Made by a program: the position numbers and the translations under genes. Of a stretch of 64,000 nucleotides of DNA, positions 44,503-53,030 are shown in pieces. The stretch's first letter is position 1, and each line of letters starts with the position of its first letter. The notes under the pieces were generated by a model. That model worked only from the letters and a program-made list of their open reading frames with translations. It had not been told where the DNA came from and did no database searches. Origin of the DNA: BP-133 sp040756995 (GTDB taxonomy: Bacteria > Actinomycetota > Acidimicrobiia > IMCC26256 > BP-133); assembly GCA_040756995.1 (NCBI GenBank), contig JBFLYK010000025.1, forward strand, positions 31,310-95,309. The letters run 5' to 3'.

Positions 44503-45275
44503 TCACCAGCGCCGACGCCGCCCTCGCCGTCAACGGGCTCGGCGTCCGGTTCGGCCGCCGGGAGGTGCTGGCCGGAGTGAGCTTCGCCATCGGCCGCGGC
44601 GAGCTCGTCGGGGTGGTGGGGCCCAATGGCGCCGGCAAGTCGACGTTGTTCCGGGCGATCTGTGGCCTGGTCGACCATCGCGGGGAGGTCGTCATCGGCG
44701 GTGTCCGCTGTCACCACCACCGGGACCGCATGTCGACGGCCTTCATTCCCCAGCGGGCGGCCCTCGACCCCGACTTCCCCATCACCGTCGGAGAGCTGGT
44801 GGAGAGCGGCCGGCGGCGGTTCCGCCGGTGGTGGTGCAGGAGCAGCGCCCCTGACCGGCGCGCCACCGAGGCCGCCCTGGCCACCGTCCACCTGACCGGC
44901 CGGGAGCGCGATCCCGTCGGCATCCTGTCCGGCGGCCAGCTGCAACGGGCCCTCCTGGCCCGGGCTCTGGCCCAGGACGCCGACATCCTGCTGCTCGACG
45001 AGACCCTGGCCGGCATCGACGCGCCGACCACCGCCGAGCTGCTGGCCTTGTTCCGGCGGATCGTCGACGAGGGCCGCACCCTGCTGGTGGCCACGCACGA
45101 TCTGGCCGTCGCCCGGCGGTCGTTCGACCGCTGCCTGGCGCTCAACGGCCGGCTGGTGGCCGACGGGCCTCCGACCCGGGTGCTCGCCGGCGCGGCGCTG
45201 GAGGCCACGTTCGGCAGCGGTCCGGTGCCGGATGCGACGGAGACCGGGGAAGCGGTTGTCGGGGCGACGCCCTGA
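44493..45275 (+). CDS. znuC: Zinc ABC transporter ATPase
   Basis: 260 residues: Walker A GPNGAGKST near 48, Q-loop PQRAALD, signature LSGGQ near 149, Walker B ILLLDETLAGID near 167 and the H-loop THDLAV. It overlaps the znuA 3' end by 10 bp, and its TGA overlaps the znuB ATG. It energises zinc uptake through ZnuB. A His-rich CHHHRD stretch near 77 is unusual and may sense metal. Confidence 0.92.
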   Translation: MLVVTSADAALAVNGLGVRFGRREVLAGVSFAIGRGELVGVVGPNGAGKSTLFRAICGLVDHRGEVVIGGVRCHHHRDRMSTAFIPQRAALDPDFPITVGELVESGRRRFRRWWCRSSAPDRRATEAALATVHLTGRERDPVGILSGGQLQRALLARALAQDADILLLDETLAGIDAPTTAELLALFRRIVDEGRTLLVATHDLAVARRSFDRCLALNGRLVADGPPTRVLAGAALEATFGSGPVPDATETGEAVVGATP

Positions 45276-46108
45276 TGCGCTGGCTGCTCGACCCGTACCA
45301 GACGCAGTTCATGCGTCACGCCGCGCTCACGGCGGTGATCGTCGGCGTCCTGTCGCCCACCGTCGGGGTCTGGGTGGTGTTGCGCCGCCTGGCCTATCTC
45401 GGCGACGCCATGAGCCACGCCACGTTGGCCGGCGTGGCCGGCGCCTACCTCCTCGGGGCCAGCGTCACCGTCGGCGCCCTGGCCGCCGGCCTGGTGACCG
45501 GCGTGGCGATCGCGCTCATCGGCCTCGACCGCCGGCTCGGTGACGACACCGCCATCGGCGTGGTGGAGACCGGGATGTTCGCCCTCGGGGTCCTCCTCAT
45601 CACCCGCAACGATCGGATCGGCGTCGATCTCAGCCACTTCCTCTTCGGCCAGATCACCACGACCTCGGCCATCGAGGTCGTGACCTACGCCGCGCTGGCC
45701 GCCGGGGCGGTGGCGGCCGTCGCCGTGCTGCTGCCTGATTTCCGCATGGCCACTTACGATCCGCTCCATGCCCGCCAGGTGGGTGTCCCGACCCGCCAGC
45801 TGAACCTGGTGCTGCTGATTCTCCTGTCGGTGACCATCGTGGTGAGCCTCCGCACCGTCGGCCTGCTGATGTCGATCGCCATGCTGGTGACCCCGCCGGC
45901 CACCGCCCGGATGTTCACGAACCGGGTGACGACCATGACGCTCGCCGCCGTCGGCTTCGGAATGGCCTCGGCGCTGGGCGGGCTGACCCTCAGCTACCAC
46001 CTGGGCTCGGCCCCCGGCGCCACCATCGCCCTCACCGCGGTGGCGGCCTTCGCGGTTGCCCTCGCCGTCACCCGTCCCGGGCAGAGGCGGCACCGGCACC
46101 GGTGCTGA
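45275..46108 (+). CDS. znuB: Zinc ABC transporter permease
   Basis: 277 residues with eight or nine helices of the ABC-3 (ZnuB/TroC) family. LRRLAYLGDAMSHATLAGVAGAYLLG and LLMSIAMLVTPPATARMFTNR are family signatures. Its ATG overlaps the znuC stop by one base (TGATG). The 3' end overlaps the convergent zur gene by 41 bp. Confidence 0.93.
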   Translation: MRWLLDPYQTQFMRHAALTAVIVGVLSPTVGVWVVLRRLAYLGDAMSHATLAGVAGAYLLGASVTVGALAAGLVTGVAIALIGLDRRLGDDTAIGVVETGMFALGVLLITRNDRIGVDLSHFLFGQITTTSAIEVVTYAALAAGAVAAVAVLLPDFRMATYDPLHARQVGVPTRQLNLVLLILLSVTIVVSLRTVGLLMSIAMLVTPPATARMFTNRVTTMTLAAVGFGMASALGGLTLSYHLGSAPGATIALTAVAAFAVALAVTRPGQRRHRHRC

Positions 46109-46523
46109 GACACGACTGGCAGCGACCCAGGACGTCGAGGCGGTGCCCGCTCGGCCGGAACCCGGCGGCGGCGGCGCGGGTCTCCACCACCCGCTCCAGG
46201 GCGGCCTCCTCGGGGTCGGGCACGACGAAGTCGGAGACAAGCCCGCAATCGAGACAGACCAGGTGGTGGTGGTGCTCGGTGAACGGCTCATCGAGCTCGA
46301 AGCGGACGAACTCGTCGGCGCCGTTGACCCGCCGGACGGTGCCGGCCGCCTCCAGCACCGCCAGATTGCGGTACACGGAACTCTGCGGCAGGCCCGCCGC
46401 CCCGACGATCTCGGGAATCGGCAGCGGGCGCCCGGCGGCGCACAGGACGGCGACGAGGGTCCGGCGGCTGGACGTGTAGCGCTGACCGGCCGACTCCAGC
46501 CGGTCGGCGACCATGCCGTGCAC
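46068..46523 (-). CDS. zur: Fur-family zinc regulator (Zur)
   Basis: 151 residues with the Fur winged helix (SSRRTLVAVLCAAGRPLPIPEIVGAAGLPQSSVYRNLAVLE), EHHHHLVCLDCG (Glu83, His84-87, Cys90, Cys93) and a second pair, CQSC (Cys135, Cys138), which hold the structural and sensory zinc sites. GTG 46523 follows GGGGAGG; TTG 46565, overlapping the WD40 stop, is the alternative. The znuABC, COG0523 and six-box context makes zinc the likely signal. Transcribed with COG0523 and WD40 from the boxed promoter at 48600, it is autoregulated. Confidence 0.85.
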   Translation of the reverse strand: MHGMVADRLESAGQRYTSSRRTLVAVLCAAGRPLPIPEIVGAAGLPQSSVYRNLAVLEAAGTVRRVNGADEFVRFELDEPFTEHHHHLVCLDCGLVSDFVVPDPEEAALERVVETRAAAAGFRPSGHRLDVLGRCQSCLSTGAGAASARDG

Positions 46524-46561
46524 GTCGCTCCGCCTCCCCGCCGGCCGGCTGGCCACGGTGG

Positions 46562-47584
46562 TCAAACGGCGACCACGGTTACGTGCCCGGCGGCGCTGCC
46601 GACCAGGAGCCTGGTCCCGTCGGGACTCCATGCCAGCGCGGAGACTTCCGCCCCGAGGGCCACGGTGGCGCAGGGCGAACCGGCCCGCGGAGAACGCCAG
46701 AGCAGGACATCGCCGTCACTCGACCCCGCGGCCAGCAGGTCGCCGGCCGGCTGCCAGGCGAGGGCCGTCACCTTCCCCGTCACGCCCCGCAGGACCTTGG
46801 GGCGCCGGCCGCGAGGGCCCTTGCCCGACACGTCCCAGACCGTGACGTCCTCGGCGTTGCCGACGGCCAGCCACCGGGAGGTGTGGTGCCAGTCGAGGTG
46901 CTCGACCTTGACCGGGTAGCCGGTCATCTCCAGCTCGTCGCCCGACCACAACCGCCACAGGTGGACGGAGTGATCCTGGTTCCCTGATGCCAGCCACTTG
47001 CCGTTGGGGGCGGCCGCCAGGCGCAGCACCGAACCCTTCCAGGCGAAAACCCGCTGCACGTCGTTCTTCCCCGGCTCGAACCACCGGACGCCGCCGTAAC
47101 AGCCGGCACCCACATGCCCGCCATCGGCCGTCCACACCAGCGAACTGACGGTGCTCGGCTGATCCGGCCACCGGCCGGTCGCCTCCAGGTCGCCGTCGAG
47201 GATCACCACGTCGCGCCCGGCGGCGGCGGCGAGCTGCCGCCCCTTCGCCGACCATGCCAGCGCTCCGACCCAGCCCCCACCCAGGGCGGCCGTGGCGCCG
47301 ACGCCGGACGACCGTTCCCAGGCCCGGACCGCTCCGTCGGTTCCGCCGCTGGCCAGGATCTGGCCGTCGGGCGACCAGGCGACCGCCAGCGCCCCGCCAG
47401 GGTGGCCGGTCAAGGGCGTCAGCTCGGCGCCGTGCGCCGACCACAGCACGTGAATGGCCCCACCCAGTGAGGCGGTGGCGACGAGTGTGCCGTCCGGTGA
47501 CCAGGCCAGGCTCACGACGTAGTCCTCGAGGTGGGCGGTCCAGGCCCGAGCCAGGCCGGCGGGGACGGTGGTATCGAGGCTCAC
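46562..47584 (-). CDS. WD40-repeat protein between COG0523 GTPase and Zur
   Basis: A 340-residue protein made of seven WD40-type blades (SLAWSPDGTLVATASLGGAIHVLW, AVAWSPDGQILASGGTDGAVRAW and others), cytoplasmic, with no signal peptide. The GTG overlaps the COG0523 stop (GTGA). A WD40 scaffold inserted between a zinc metallochaperone GTPase and Zur suggests it works with the GTPase, perhaps as a target-recognition platform. That is inference. Confidence 0.82.
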   Translation of the reverse strand: MSLDTTVPAGLARAWTAHLEDYVVSLAWSPDGTLVATASLGGAIHVLWSAHGAELTPLTGHPGGALAVAWSPDGQILASGGTDGAVRAWERSSGVGATAALGGGWVGALAWSAKGRQLAAAAGRDVVILDGDLEATGRWPDQPSTVSSLVWTADGGHVGAGCYGGVRWFEPGKNDVQRVFAWKGSVLRLAAAPNGKWLASGNQDHSVHLWRLWSGDELEMTGYPVKVEHLDWHHTSRWLAVGNAEDVTVWDVSGKGPRGRRPKVLRGVTGKVTALAWQPAGDLLAAGSSDGDVLLWRSPRAGSPCATVALGAEVSALAWSPDGTRLLVGSAAGHVTVVAV

Positions 47585-48579
47585 CGGACGAGGCAGGCGG
47601 CGAACGACGACTCCAGTTCGGCGCGGTCGAGGTTGCGGCCGATGAACACGAGGCGGTTGGAGCGCTTCTCGTCGCCCCACGGCTGGTTCGGCTGGCCGTC
47701 GAAGAGCATGTGGACTCCCTGGAAGACGTAGCGCCGTTCCTCGCCGGCCAGGGCCAAGATGCCCTTCATCCGGAAGATGTCGGTGCCCTTCTCCGACAGG
47801 AGCTTTCCGAGCCAGCGGTTGAGCCGGTCCGGTTCGACGTCGCCGGGCAGGTCCATGCCCACCGACGTCACGCTCTGGTCGTGGAGGTGATCGGTCTGGG
47901 CCAGGAACTGCGGGTCCATCTCCAGGACCCGGTCGAGGTCGAACGCGCCGATACCCAGGACAGCGTCGAGGTCGACCTTCCCGTACGTGGCCCGGACGAT
48001 CTCGGCCACGGCGTTGATCGACCGGAGGTGGCGTTCCACGGCGGCGAGCTGGCCCTCGTCGACGAGGTCGATCTTGTTGACCACCAGCCGGTCGGCGAAG
48101 GCGACCTGCTCCACCGCTTCGTTCTCCACTCCCTCGGGCTTGACCTCGTCGAGGTGGGCGAGGATGTGCTTGGCGTCGACGAGCGTGACGATGGCATCGA
48201 GCCGGAGGTGGCTGCGCATGTCGTCGTCGACGAAGAAGGTCTGGGCGACGGGCGCCGGATCGGCCAGCCCGGTGGTCTCGACCACGATCCGGTCGAAGCG
48301 GTCCCGGCGGCGGACGAGGTTGCCGAGGATGCGGATGAGATCGCCGCGCACGGTGCAGCAGATGCAGCCGTTGTTCATCTCGAAGATCTCTTCCTCGGCA
48401 TCGAGGACCAGCGCGTCGTCGATGCCGATCTCGCCGAATTCGTTCTCTATGACGGCGATGCGCTGCCCGTGCGACTCGGTGAGGATGTAGTTCAGCAGGG
48501 TGGTCTTCCCCGAGCCGAGGAAGCCCGTGAGGACCGTGACCGGGATCCGGCTGTCGGCGGTGCGAGAGGCTGGCGTCAT
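47581..48579 (-). CDS. COG0523 (CobW/ZagA-type) zinc chaperone GTPase
   Basis: 332 residues: Walker A GFLGSGKTTL (19-28), IENEFGEIGID, the metal motif CICC (Cys72, Cys74, Cys75), ETTGLADPAP, NKIDLVD and a CobW C-terminal domain. COG0523 proteins insert metal into client proteins in zinc limitation. A TACGCT lies 6 nt before the ATG and a perfect Zur-type box 8 nt further up, so the transcript is probably leaderless and zinc-repressed. First gene of the COG0523-WD40-zur operon. Confidence 0.92.
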   Translation of the reverse strand: MTPASRTADSRIPVTVLTGFLGSGKTTLLNYILTESHGQRIAVIENEFGEIGIDDALVLDAEEEIFEMNNGCICCTVRGDLIRILGNLVRRRDRFDRIVVETTGLADPAPVAQTFFVDDDMRSHLRLDAIVTLVDAKHILAHLDEVKPEGVENEAVEQVAFADRLVVNKIDLVDEGQLAAVERHLRSINAVAEIVRATYGKVDLDAVLGIGAFDLDRVLEMDPQFLAQTDHLHDQSVTSVGMDLPGDVEPDRLNRWLGKLLSEKGTDIFRMKGILALAGEERRYVFQGVHMLFDGQPNQPWGDEKRSNRLVFIGRNLDRAELESSFAACLVR

Positions 48580-48599
48580 GACACCAGCGTAGCAATGAG

Positions 48600-48614
48600 T
48601 GAGAATAATTCTCA
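48600..48614. promoter_or_regulatory. Zur-type box 6 (perfect), shared divergent promoter
   Basis: TGAGAATAATTCTCA, perfect. Minus strand: TACGCT (48591-48586) then the COG0523 ATG. Plus strand: the box overlaps the -35 position of TAAGAT (48623-48628), which precedes mshD. Confidence 0.8.
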
Positions 48615-48642
48615 ACAACTGCTAAGATCATGGCTCCTGATC

Positions 48643-49623
48643 ATGGGCTTTTTCGAGGCTTGGACCGCAATGCTCAAGAATCGCTCCTGTTCCGCTTATC
48701 CGGTTCTGTCAGCCGAGTCGGGGCTCCTCGCCCTCTTCGCCTCGGGACCGGAGCTGGTCGAGGTCACCGCCCGGGTGACCGAGCTGGCTGCCCGGGCCGG
48801 CTGCGTCCTGTCGGAACAGGCGCGCCTCGAGCGGCGTTACGCTCACGCCGGCGAGCCCGCCGGTGTGGTCGTTCTGCACGAACAGCGGGCCATCGGATAC
48901 GCCCACCTCGTCGGGCGGGCGGAGCCCACGTCGGACTGGAACGTGGAGCTGGTCGGGGATCCGAGCCAGCCGGACGCCTTTCCCGCCGTGTTGGCCGCGG
49001 TCCTGTCAGAGGCCCACCGGGCCGGCGCGCCACTCCTTCGCTGGTGGGCTCCTCCTTCGGCGGCGATGGGTCTCCTCGCCCGGGCCTTCGGCCTCGAATG
49101 CGATCATGTCCTGTGCCGCCTGGAGGCGCCGCTCCGAGCCGCGATCAGCGCCACCGTTCCTCCGGTTCGGCCTGACGGGCTCCGGCTCCGCTCCCTCGCC
49201 CTGCCCTACGAACTCGACGCCTGGGTGTCACTCAACCGGCGGGCCTTCGCCGCCCACCCGACGCAGGGTCGGTGGACCCGGGCCGACGTGGAACGGCGGA
49301 TCGCCCAACCGTGGTTCGACCCGCAGGGCGTCCTCGTCGTCGAGGCCGGCGGTGAACTTGTCGCCACCTGCTGGGTCAAGGTGCAGGGCGACGCGCTGGG
49401 CGAGCTCTACGTCGTGGCCGTCCACCCGTCCCACCAGGGGCTCGGCGTCGGGCGGATGGTCGCGGCGGCCGGTCTCCGGCACCTCGCCTCCCGCGGCGCC
49501 CGCACCGCGTGCCTCTACGTGGCCGATCACAACGACCCGGCCGTTCGCCTCTACCGGGGCCTCGGGTTCACGCCGGCCGGCTCACAGAAGGTCTGGCGCG
49601 CCGCCATGGCACCGGCCAGATAG
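48643..49623 (+). CDS. mshD: Mycothiol synthase (MshD-type, double GNAT)
   Basis: About 326 residues with two GNAT folds. The C-terminal one has LGELYVVAVHPSHQGLGVGRMVAAAG and LYVADHNDPAVRLYRGLGFT, and the centre has SLNRRAFAAHPTQGRWTRADV, a signature of MshD, which acetylates Cys-GlcN-Ins to give mycothiol. The start is uncertain: ATG 48643 follows the TAAGAT box by 14 nt, while ATG 48670 is the alternative. The promoter overlaps Zur-type box 6, which is unexpected for a thiol-biosynthesis gene. Confidence 0.8.
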   Translation: MGFFEAWTAMLKNRSCSAYPVLSAESGLLALFASGPELVEVTARVTELAARAGCVLSEQARLERRYAHAGEPAGVVVLHEQRAIGYAHLVGRAEPTSDWNVELVGDPSQPDAFPAVLAAVLSEAHRAGAPLLRWWAPPSAAMGLLARAFGLECDHVLCRLEAPLRAAISATVPPVRPDGLRLRSLALPYELDAWVSLNRRAFAAHPTQGRWTRADVERRIAQPWFDPQGVLVVEAGGELVATCWVKVQGDALGELYVVAVHPSHQGLGVGRMVAAAGLRHLASRGARTACLYVADHNDPAVRLYRGLGFTPAGSQKVWRAAMAPAR

Positions 49624-49666
49624 CTCCGACCGGCGGTCGCCGCCGGGCGGCGACGAGAATGCCCCG

Positions 49667-50863
49667 ATGAGCCACGTCCACGCTGATGCCGGGCCGCGCC
49701 CGGCGGCGCGCCGGCAGGTGCGGATCCTGCTGGCCGTCCTGGTGACACCGTTCGCAGTGGCGACCGCCGTCGGACTCATCCTTCTCTGGCCGAGCCCGGG
49801 TTCGGTCGAGGTCCCGGCCGAAATCGGACCGCCCCCGGAACGAGCCGAGGCCGTCCTCGAACGCGTCACCCGCGGTCCCTGCCCGGGGACGGAAGACGAA
49901 CCGGGCGCGGCGCTGTGCTCGTCGGCCACCGCCCGGATCACAACGGGTCCGCACAGCGGCGAGACCGTGGACCTCGCCGACACCGGGGCCGAGGGATACG
50001 GCTCGCTCCTGGAGCCCGGTGACCGGGTGGTGGTCGCCCAGGTCGGCGAAGGCGAGCCCGGTGGCGGCTGGTACTTCGAAGACTTCGCCCGCCGGCAGCC
50101 GATGCTCATCCTGGCCGCCGTGTTCGGCGCCACCGTCATCCTCCTTGGGCGCTGGCGGGGCCTCTTCTCGATCATCGGCCTCGGCTTCAGCCTCCTCCTG
50201 CTCGTGCGCTTCGTGCTGCCCTCGATCCTGGAGGGCAACAATCCCCTGGCGGTGGCGATCGTCGGTGCCGCCGCGGTCATGTTCGTGGCGCTCTACCTGA
50301 CCCACGGCGTCAACGTCCGCACGACCAGCGCCGTGGCCGGGACCCTGGCCAGCCTGTTCCTCATCGGCATCCTGTCCAACTTGTTCGTGGGCGCCACCCA
50401 CCTGACCGGTCTGGCCTCGGAGGAGAGCGGTTTCCTGCGGGCCCTGGCCGGCGACATCGATCTGCACGGCTTGTTGCTGGGTGGAATCGTCATTGGCTCG
50501 CTCGGCGTTCTCGACGACGTCACGGTCACCCAGGCCTCTGCCGTCTGGGAGATCTCGCGGGCCAACGCCGCCTACGGCTTCCGTCAGCTCTACGGCGCGG
50601 CCCTCCGGATCGGACGGGACCACGTCGCTTCCACCGTGAACACGCTCGTGCTCGCCTACGCCGGCGCGTCGCTTCCCCTGCTCGTGCTGTTCACCCTCTC
50701 GAACCGGCCCCTGGGCGATGTCCTGACCGGCGAGGTCGTGGCCCAGGAGATCGTCCGCACTCTGGCCGGGAGCATCGGTCTCGTCGCCTCCGTTCCAGTC
50801 ACGACCGCCCTCACGGCCTTCGTCGCCACCCGCCATCGAGGCAGCGGAGAAGCTGGGGGTTGA
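49667..50863 (+). CDS. YibE/F-like membrane protein
   Basis: 398 residues: one N-terminal helix, an extracytoplasmic beta domain (about 45-140) and seven or so helices with the YibE/F landmarks THGVNVRTTSAVAGT, IGSLGVLDDVTVTQASAVWEI and NTLVLAYAGASLPLL. The function is unknown; transport is suspected from topology. It begins 43 nt after mshD and could be on the same transcript. Confidence 0.8.
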   Translation: MSHVHADAGPRPAARRQVRILLAVLVTPFAVATAVGLILLWPSPGSVEVPAEIGPPPERAEAVLERVTRGPCPGTEDEPGAALCSSATARITTGPHSGETVDLADTGAEGYGSLLEPGDRVVVAQVGEGEPGGGWYFEDFARRQPMLILAAVFGATVILLGRWRGLFSIIGLGFSLLLLVRFVLPSILEGNNPLAVAIVGAAAVMFVALYLTHGVNVRTTSAVAGTLASLFLIGILSNLFVGATHLTGLASEESGFLRALAGDIDLHGLLLGGIVIGSLGVLDDVTVTQASAVWEISRANAAYGFRQLYGAALRIGRDHVASTVNTLVLAYAGASLPLLVLFTLSNRPLGDVLTGEVVAQEIVRTLAGSIGLVASVPVTTALTAFVATRHRGSGEAGG

Positions 50864-50896
50864 GGCGCCGGCGGCGCTCCGTGGCCGCCAACGCTG

Positions 50897-51850
50897 CTAC
50901 CCGAGCGGAGGGTCGACGCAGGGCGGATTGGCGGGGCGGCCCTCGGGACCCCGGGGCCTCGAGGCCACGAAGCCCGAGCCCGGGGCGTCGCTGCGGAGGA
51001 AGCGGACGATGGCGCGGGCGATGGCTTCGCCCTCGCCGCGCTGGACGTCGGCCCGGGCGAGCAGCCGGGCTTCAGCCGCCGAGGCCGAGAGGAACAACCC
51101 CTCGGACAGCACGGTGGGCACGCCGGCCGTGCGGCGCAGGATGCCGAAGTAATCCTCGCCATTGTGGTTCAGCTGCGGCTTCGCCCCGGGCGTGGCGGTG
51201 GCCCGCCAGCGGATGCCGTGGTGGCGGCTGAAGAAGGCCACCGTCTCCTCGTACACGAGGCCGGCCAGGCGCCGAGCGGCGGGGGACGCATGCTGGTAGT
51301 AGGTCTCGGTCCCCGGCCGGTGGCTGTGCTCGTTCGCGCCGCCGTTGTGGTGCACCGAGACCACCGCTTGCGGCTTCACCGCGGTCGCCAGCGCCGCCCG
51401 GACCGAAATCGTCACGGGATAGTCGCCGGTGCGGGTGAGCAGGACGGTGATTCCCTCCGCCTCCAGGGCCCGTTGGGCGGCCTTGGCCACGGCGAGGTTC
51501 AGGTCCTCCTCCAGCAGTCCGTTGGCCCCGACCGCACCGGTCTCGCCGCCGCCGTGGCCGGGATCGAGCACCACGGCGACCTCGGTGACGGGCTTGCCGC
51601 CGGTGACCGTGGCGGGCTTCCCGCACGGCGTCCGCACCTGCCACGCACCGGCTTCGCCGCCCAGCACCTCGGTCGGAACGCCGCTGCGGGTGATCAGCGC
51701 CCGTGGGGGCTCGTTGCGGATGAGGGCCGGCCCGCTCTTCGGCACCGGCGGAGCGCTGACGGCGGTCGACGAGCACGCGGCCGTCACGGCGACACCGAGC
51801 GCACCGAGTCCCCGGCCGAGTCCCCCACGACAGTGCACAAATCCGACCAT
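50897..51850 (-). CDS. N-acetylmuramoyl-L-alanine amidase (Amidase_3), secreted or lipoprotein
   Basis: 317 residues. A possible lipobox VTAAC precedes a linker and an Amidase_3 domain with zinc ligands His (VLDPGHGGGETGA), Glu (LLEEDLNLAVAKA) and His (VVSVHHNGG), plus the catalytic Glu in VLSEGLFLS. It cleaves the amide bond between MurNAc and L-Ala in peptidoglycan. ATG 51850 is chosen; GTG 51874 would lengthen it by 8 residues. It ends with a Pro/Gly-rich tail. Confidence 0.83.
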   Translation of the reverse strand: MVGFVHCRGGLGRGLGALGVAVTAACSSTAVSAPPVPKSGPALIRNEPPRALITRSGVPTEVLGGEAGAWQVRTPCGKPATVTGGKPVTEVAVVLDPGHGGGETGAVGANGLLEEDLNLAVAKAAQRALEAEGITVLLTRTGDYPVTISVRAALATAVKPQAVVSVHHNGGANEHSHRPGTETYYQHASPAARRLAGLVYEETVAFFSRHHGIRWRATATPGAKPQLNHNGEDYFGILRRTAGVPTVLSEGLFLSASAAEARLLARADVQRGEGEAIARAIVRFLRSDAPGSGFVASRPRGPEGRPANPPCVDPPLG

Positions 51851-51928
51851 ACCGACTCGGAAGCTGAATCTCACTCATACTCCGCAAAACCGGCGGTCCG
51901 GCCGCCTTGGAACCGAGGTGGGGCGCGG

Positions 51929-51934
51929 TAGGTT
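51929..51934 (+). promoter_or_regulatory. -10 box of leaderless promoter for the selenoprotein candidate
   Basis: TAGGTT lies 6 nt before ATG 51941. TTGGAA (51907-51912) fits a -35 with a 16-nt spacer. Confidence 0.5.
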
Positions 51935-51940
51935 CTCGGC

Positions 51941-52984
51941 ATGATCCTCGACACCCCCGAGGTGCCGGTCGAGGACTTCGAGCGCCAGACCGGATGGATC
52001 CTCAAGGCGGAAGGTGCCTGCCAGGGCGCGGTCTGCGTCCCGTTGCCGACACAGGGAACGACGCTCGACATCGGCATGCTGGCGGAGCGGCTGGGAATGG
52101 GCCTCGTCCACGATGAGCGCCATGGGCTGTGGGCACTGGGCCCGTCGACGGTGAGCGGCCGGGCACTCGAATCGGTCGAGGCGCCGGACTTCACGCTGCC
52201 CGACCTCACCGGGCGGCCGTTCCGGTTCAGCTCCCTGCGAGGGCAGAAGGTGGTTCTCGTCGCCTGGGCGTCATGGTGACACTGCCGCTCCGACCTGCCC
52301 GTGTGGCAGGAACTGCGCTCCGAGCTCCACGCCGACGGTCTGGAGATCGTCACGGTGGCGCTCGACTCCGCCGGGCCGGAGGCGGCGAGACCCTGGGTCG
52401 AGGCGGCCCGCCCTGAGCATCCGGCGCTGGTCGACGAGAACCATGTCCTCGACGAGCTGTTCGGAATCGTCAATGTGCCGAGCGGCGTGTGGATCGACGA
52501 GGACGGGATCATCGTGCGGTCGCCCGAGCCGGCCTTCGCCGCCTATCCCGATTGGGAGCACGGCCTCGGCGACGACGCGACCGAGTACCAGCGGCGGACG
52601 CTGAGCCTGGAGCAGCAGGTGCTCGTGGAACACGAGAAGTACGTCGCCGCGGTCAGGGACTGGGCCCGGCACGGAGCGGCCAGCCGGTATGTGCTCGCAC
52701 CCGACGACGTCCTCCGCCGGTCACGGCCCCGCCGCCGGGCCGAGTCGGAGGCCGCCGCCCACTTCGAGCTCGGGATCCACCTTCAACGACTGGGCCACGC
52801 CGGCGACGCCGTCGCCCACTTCAAGGAAGCACACCGCCTGCAGCCGGAGAACTGGACGTACAAGTGCCAGGCCTGGAGCTTCGTCAGTCCGGACCTCGGC
52901 CCGTCCGCCGAGTACGACACCGACTGGGCGACCGAGGTCGAGCGGACCGGTGTCGAGCGGTACTACCCGCCCCTCGACATGTAG
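51941..52984 (+). CDS. Probable selenocysteine-containing thioredoxin-fold redox protein (in-frame TGA at codon 113)
   Basis: Read through the TGA, the gene encodes 347 residues. Order: an N-terminal domain with the Cys pair Cys27/Cys32 (GACQGAVCVP), then a redoxin domain opening APDFTLPDLTGRPFRFSSLRGQKVVLVAWASW, then UGA (codon 113), then HCRSDLPVWQELRSEL. Thioredoxin-fold proteins have their first redox Cys exactly here, so Sec113 with Cys115 would form a U-x-C centre. Behind it are PSGVWIDEDG, the cis-Pro region, and a TPR-like hairpin (about 268-305). Codon use is uniform on both sides. A SECIS-like hairpin follows the TGA. Alternatives are a nonsense mutation or a read error. Confidence 0.8.
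52294..52310 (+). promoter_or_regulatory. Candidate bacterial SECIS hairpin
   Basis: CCTGCC-CGTGT-GGCAGG: a 6-bp stem and a 5-nt loop containing G, starting 15 nt after the TGA (52277-52279). Bacterial SECIS elements lie within about 40 nt of the UGA with a small G-containing apical loop. Confidence 0.6.
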
Positions 52985-53030
52985 CCAGAGCGGTGCGTGC
53001 CGGCGGCCGGATCTCTCCTAAGGTGCGGCG

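Noticed and set aside
52277..52279. TGA at 52277 as an ordinary stop giving a 112-residue protein
   Set aside because: The stop falls on the catalytic position and the fold continues in frame for 234 codons, so readthrough as selenocysteine explains more.
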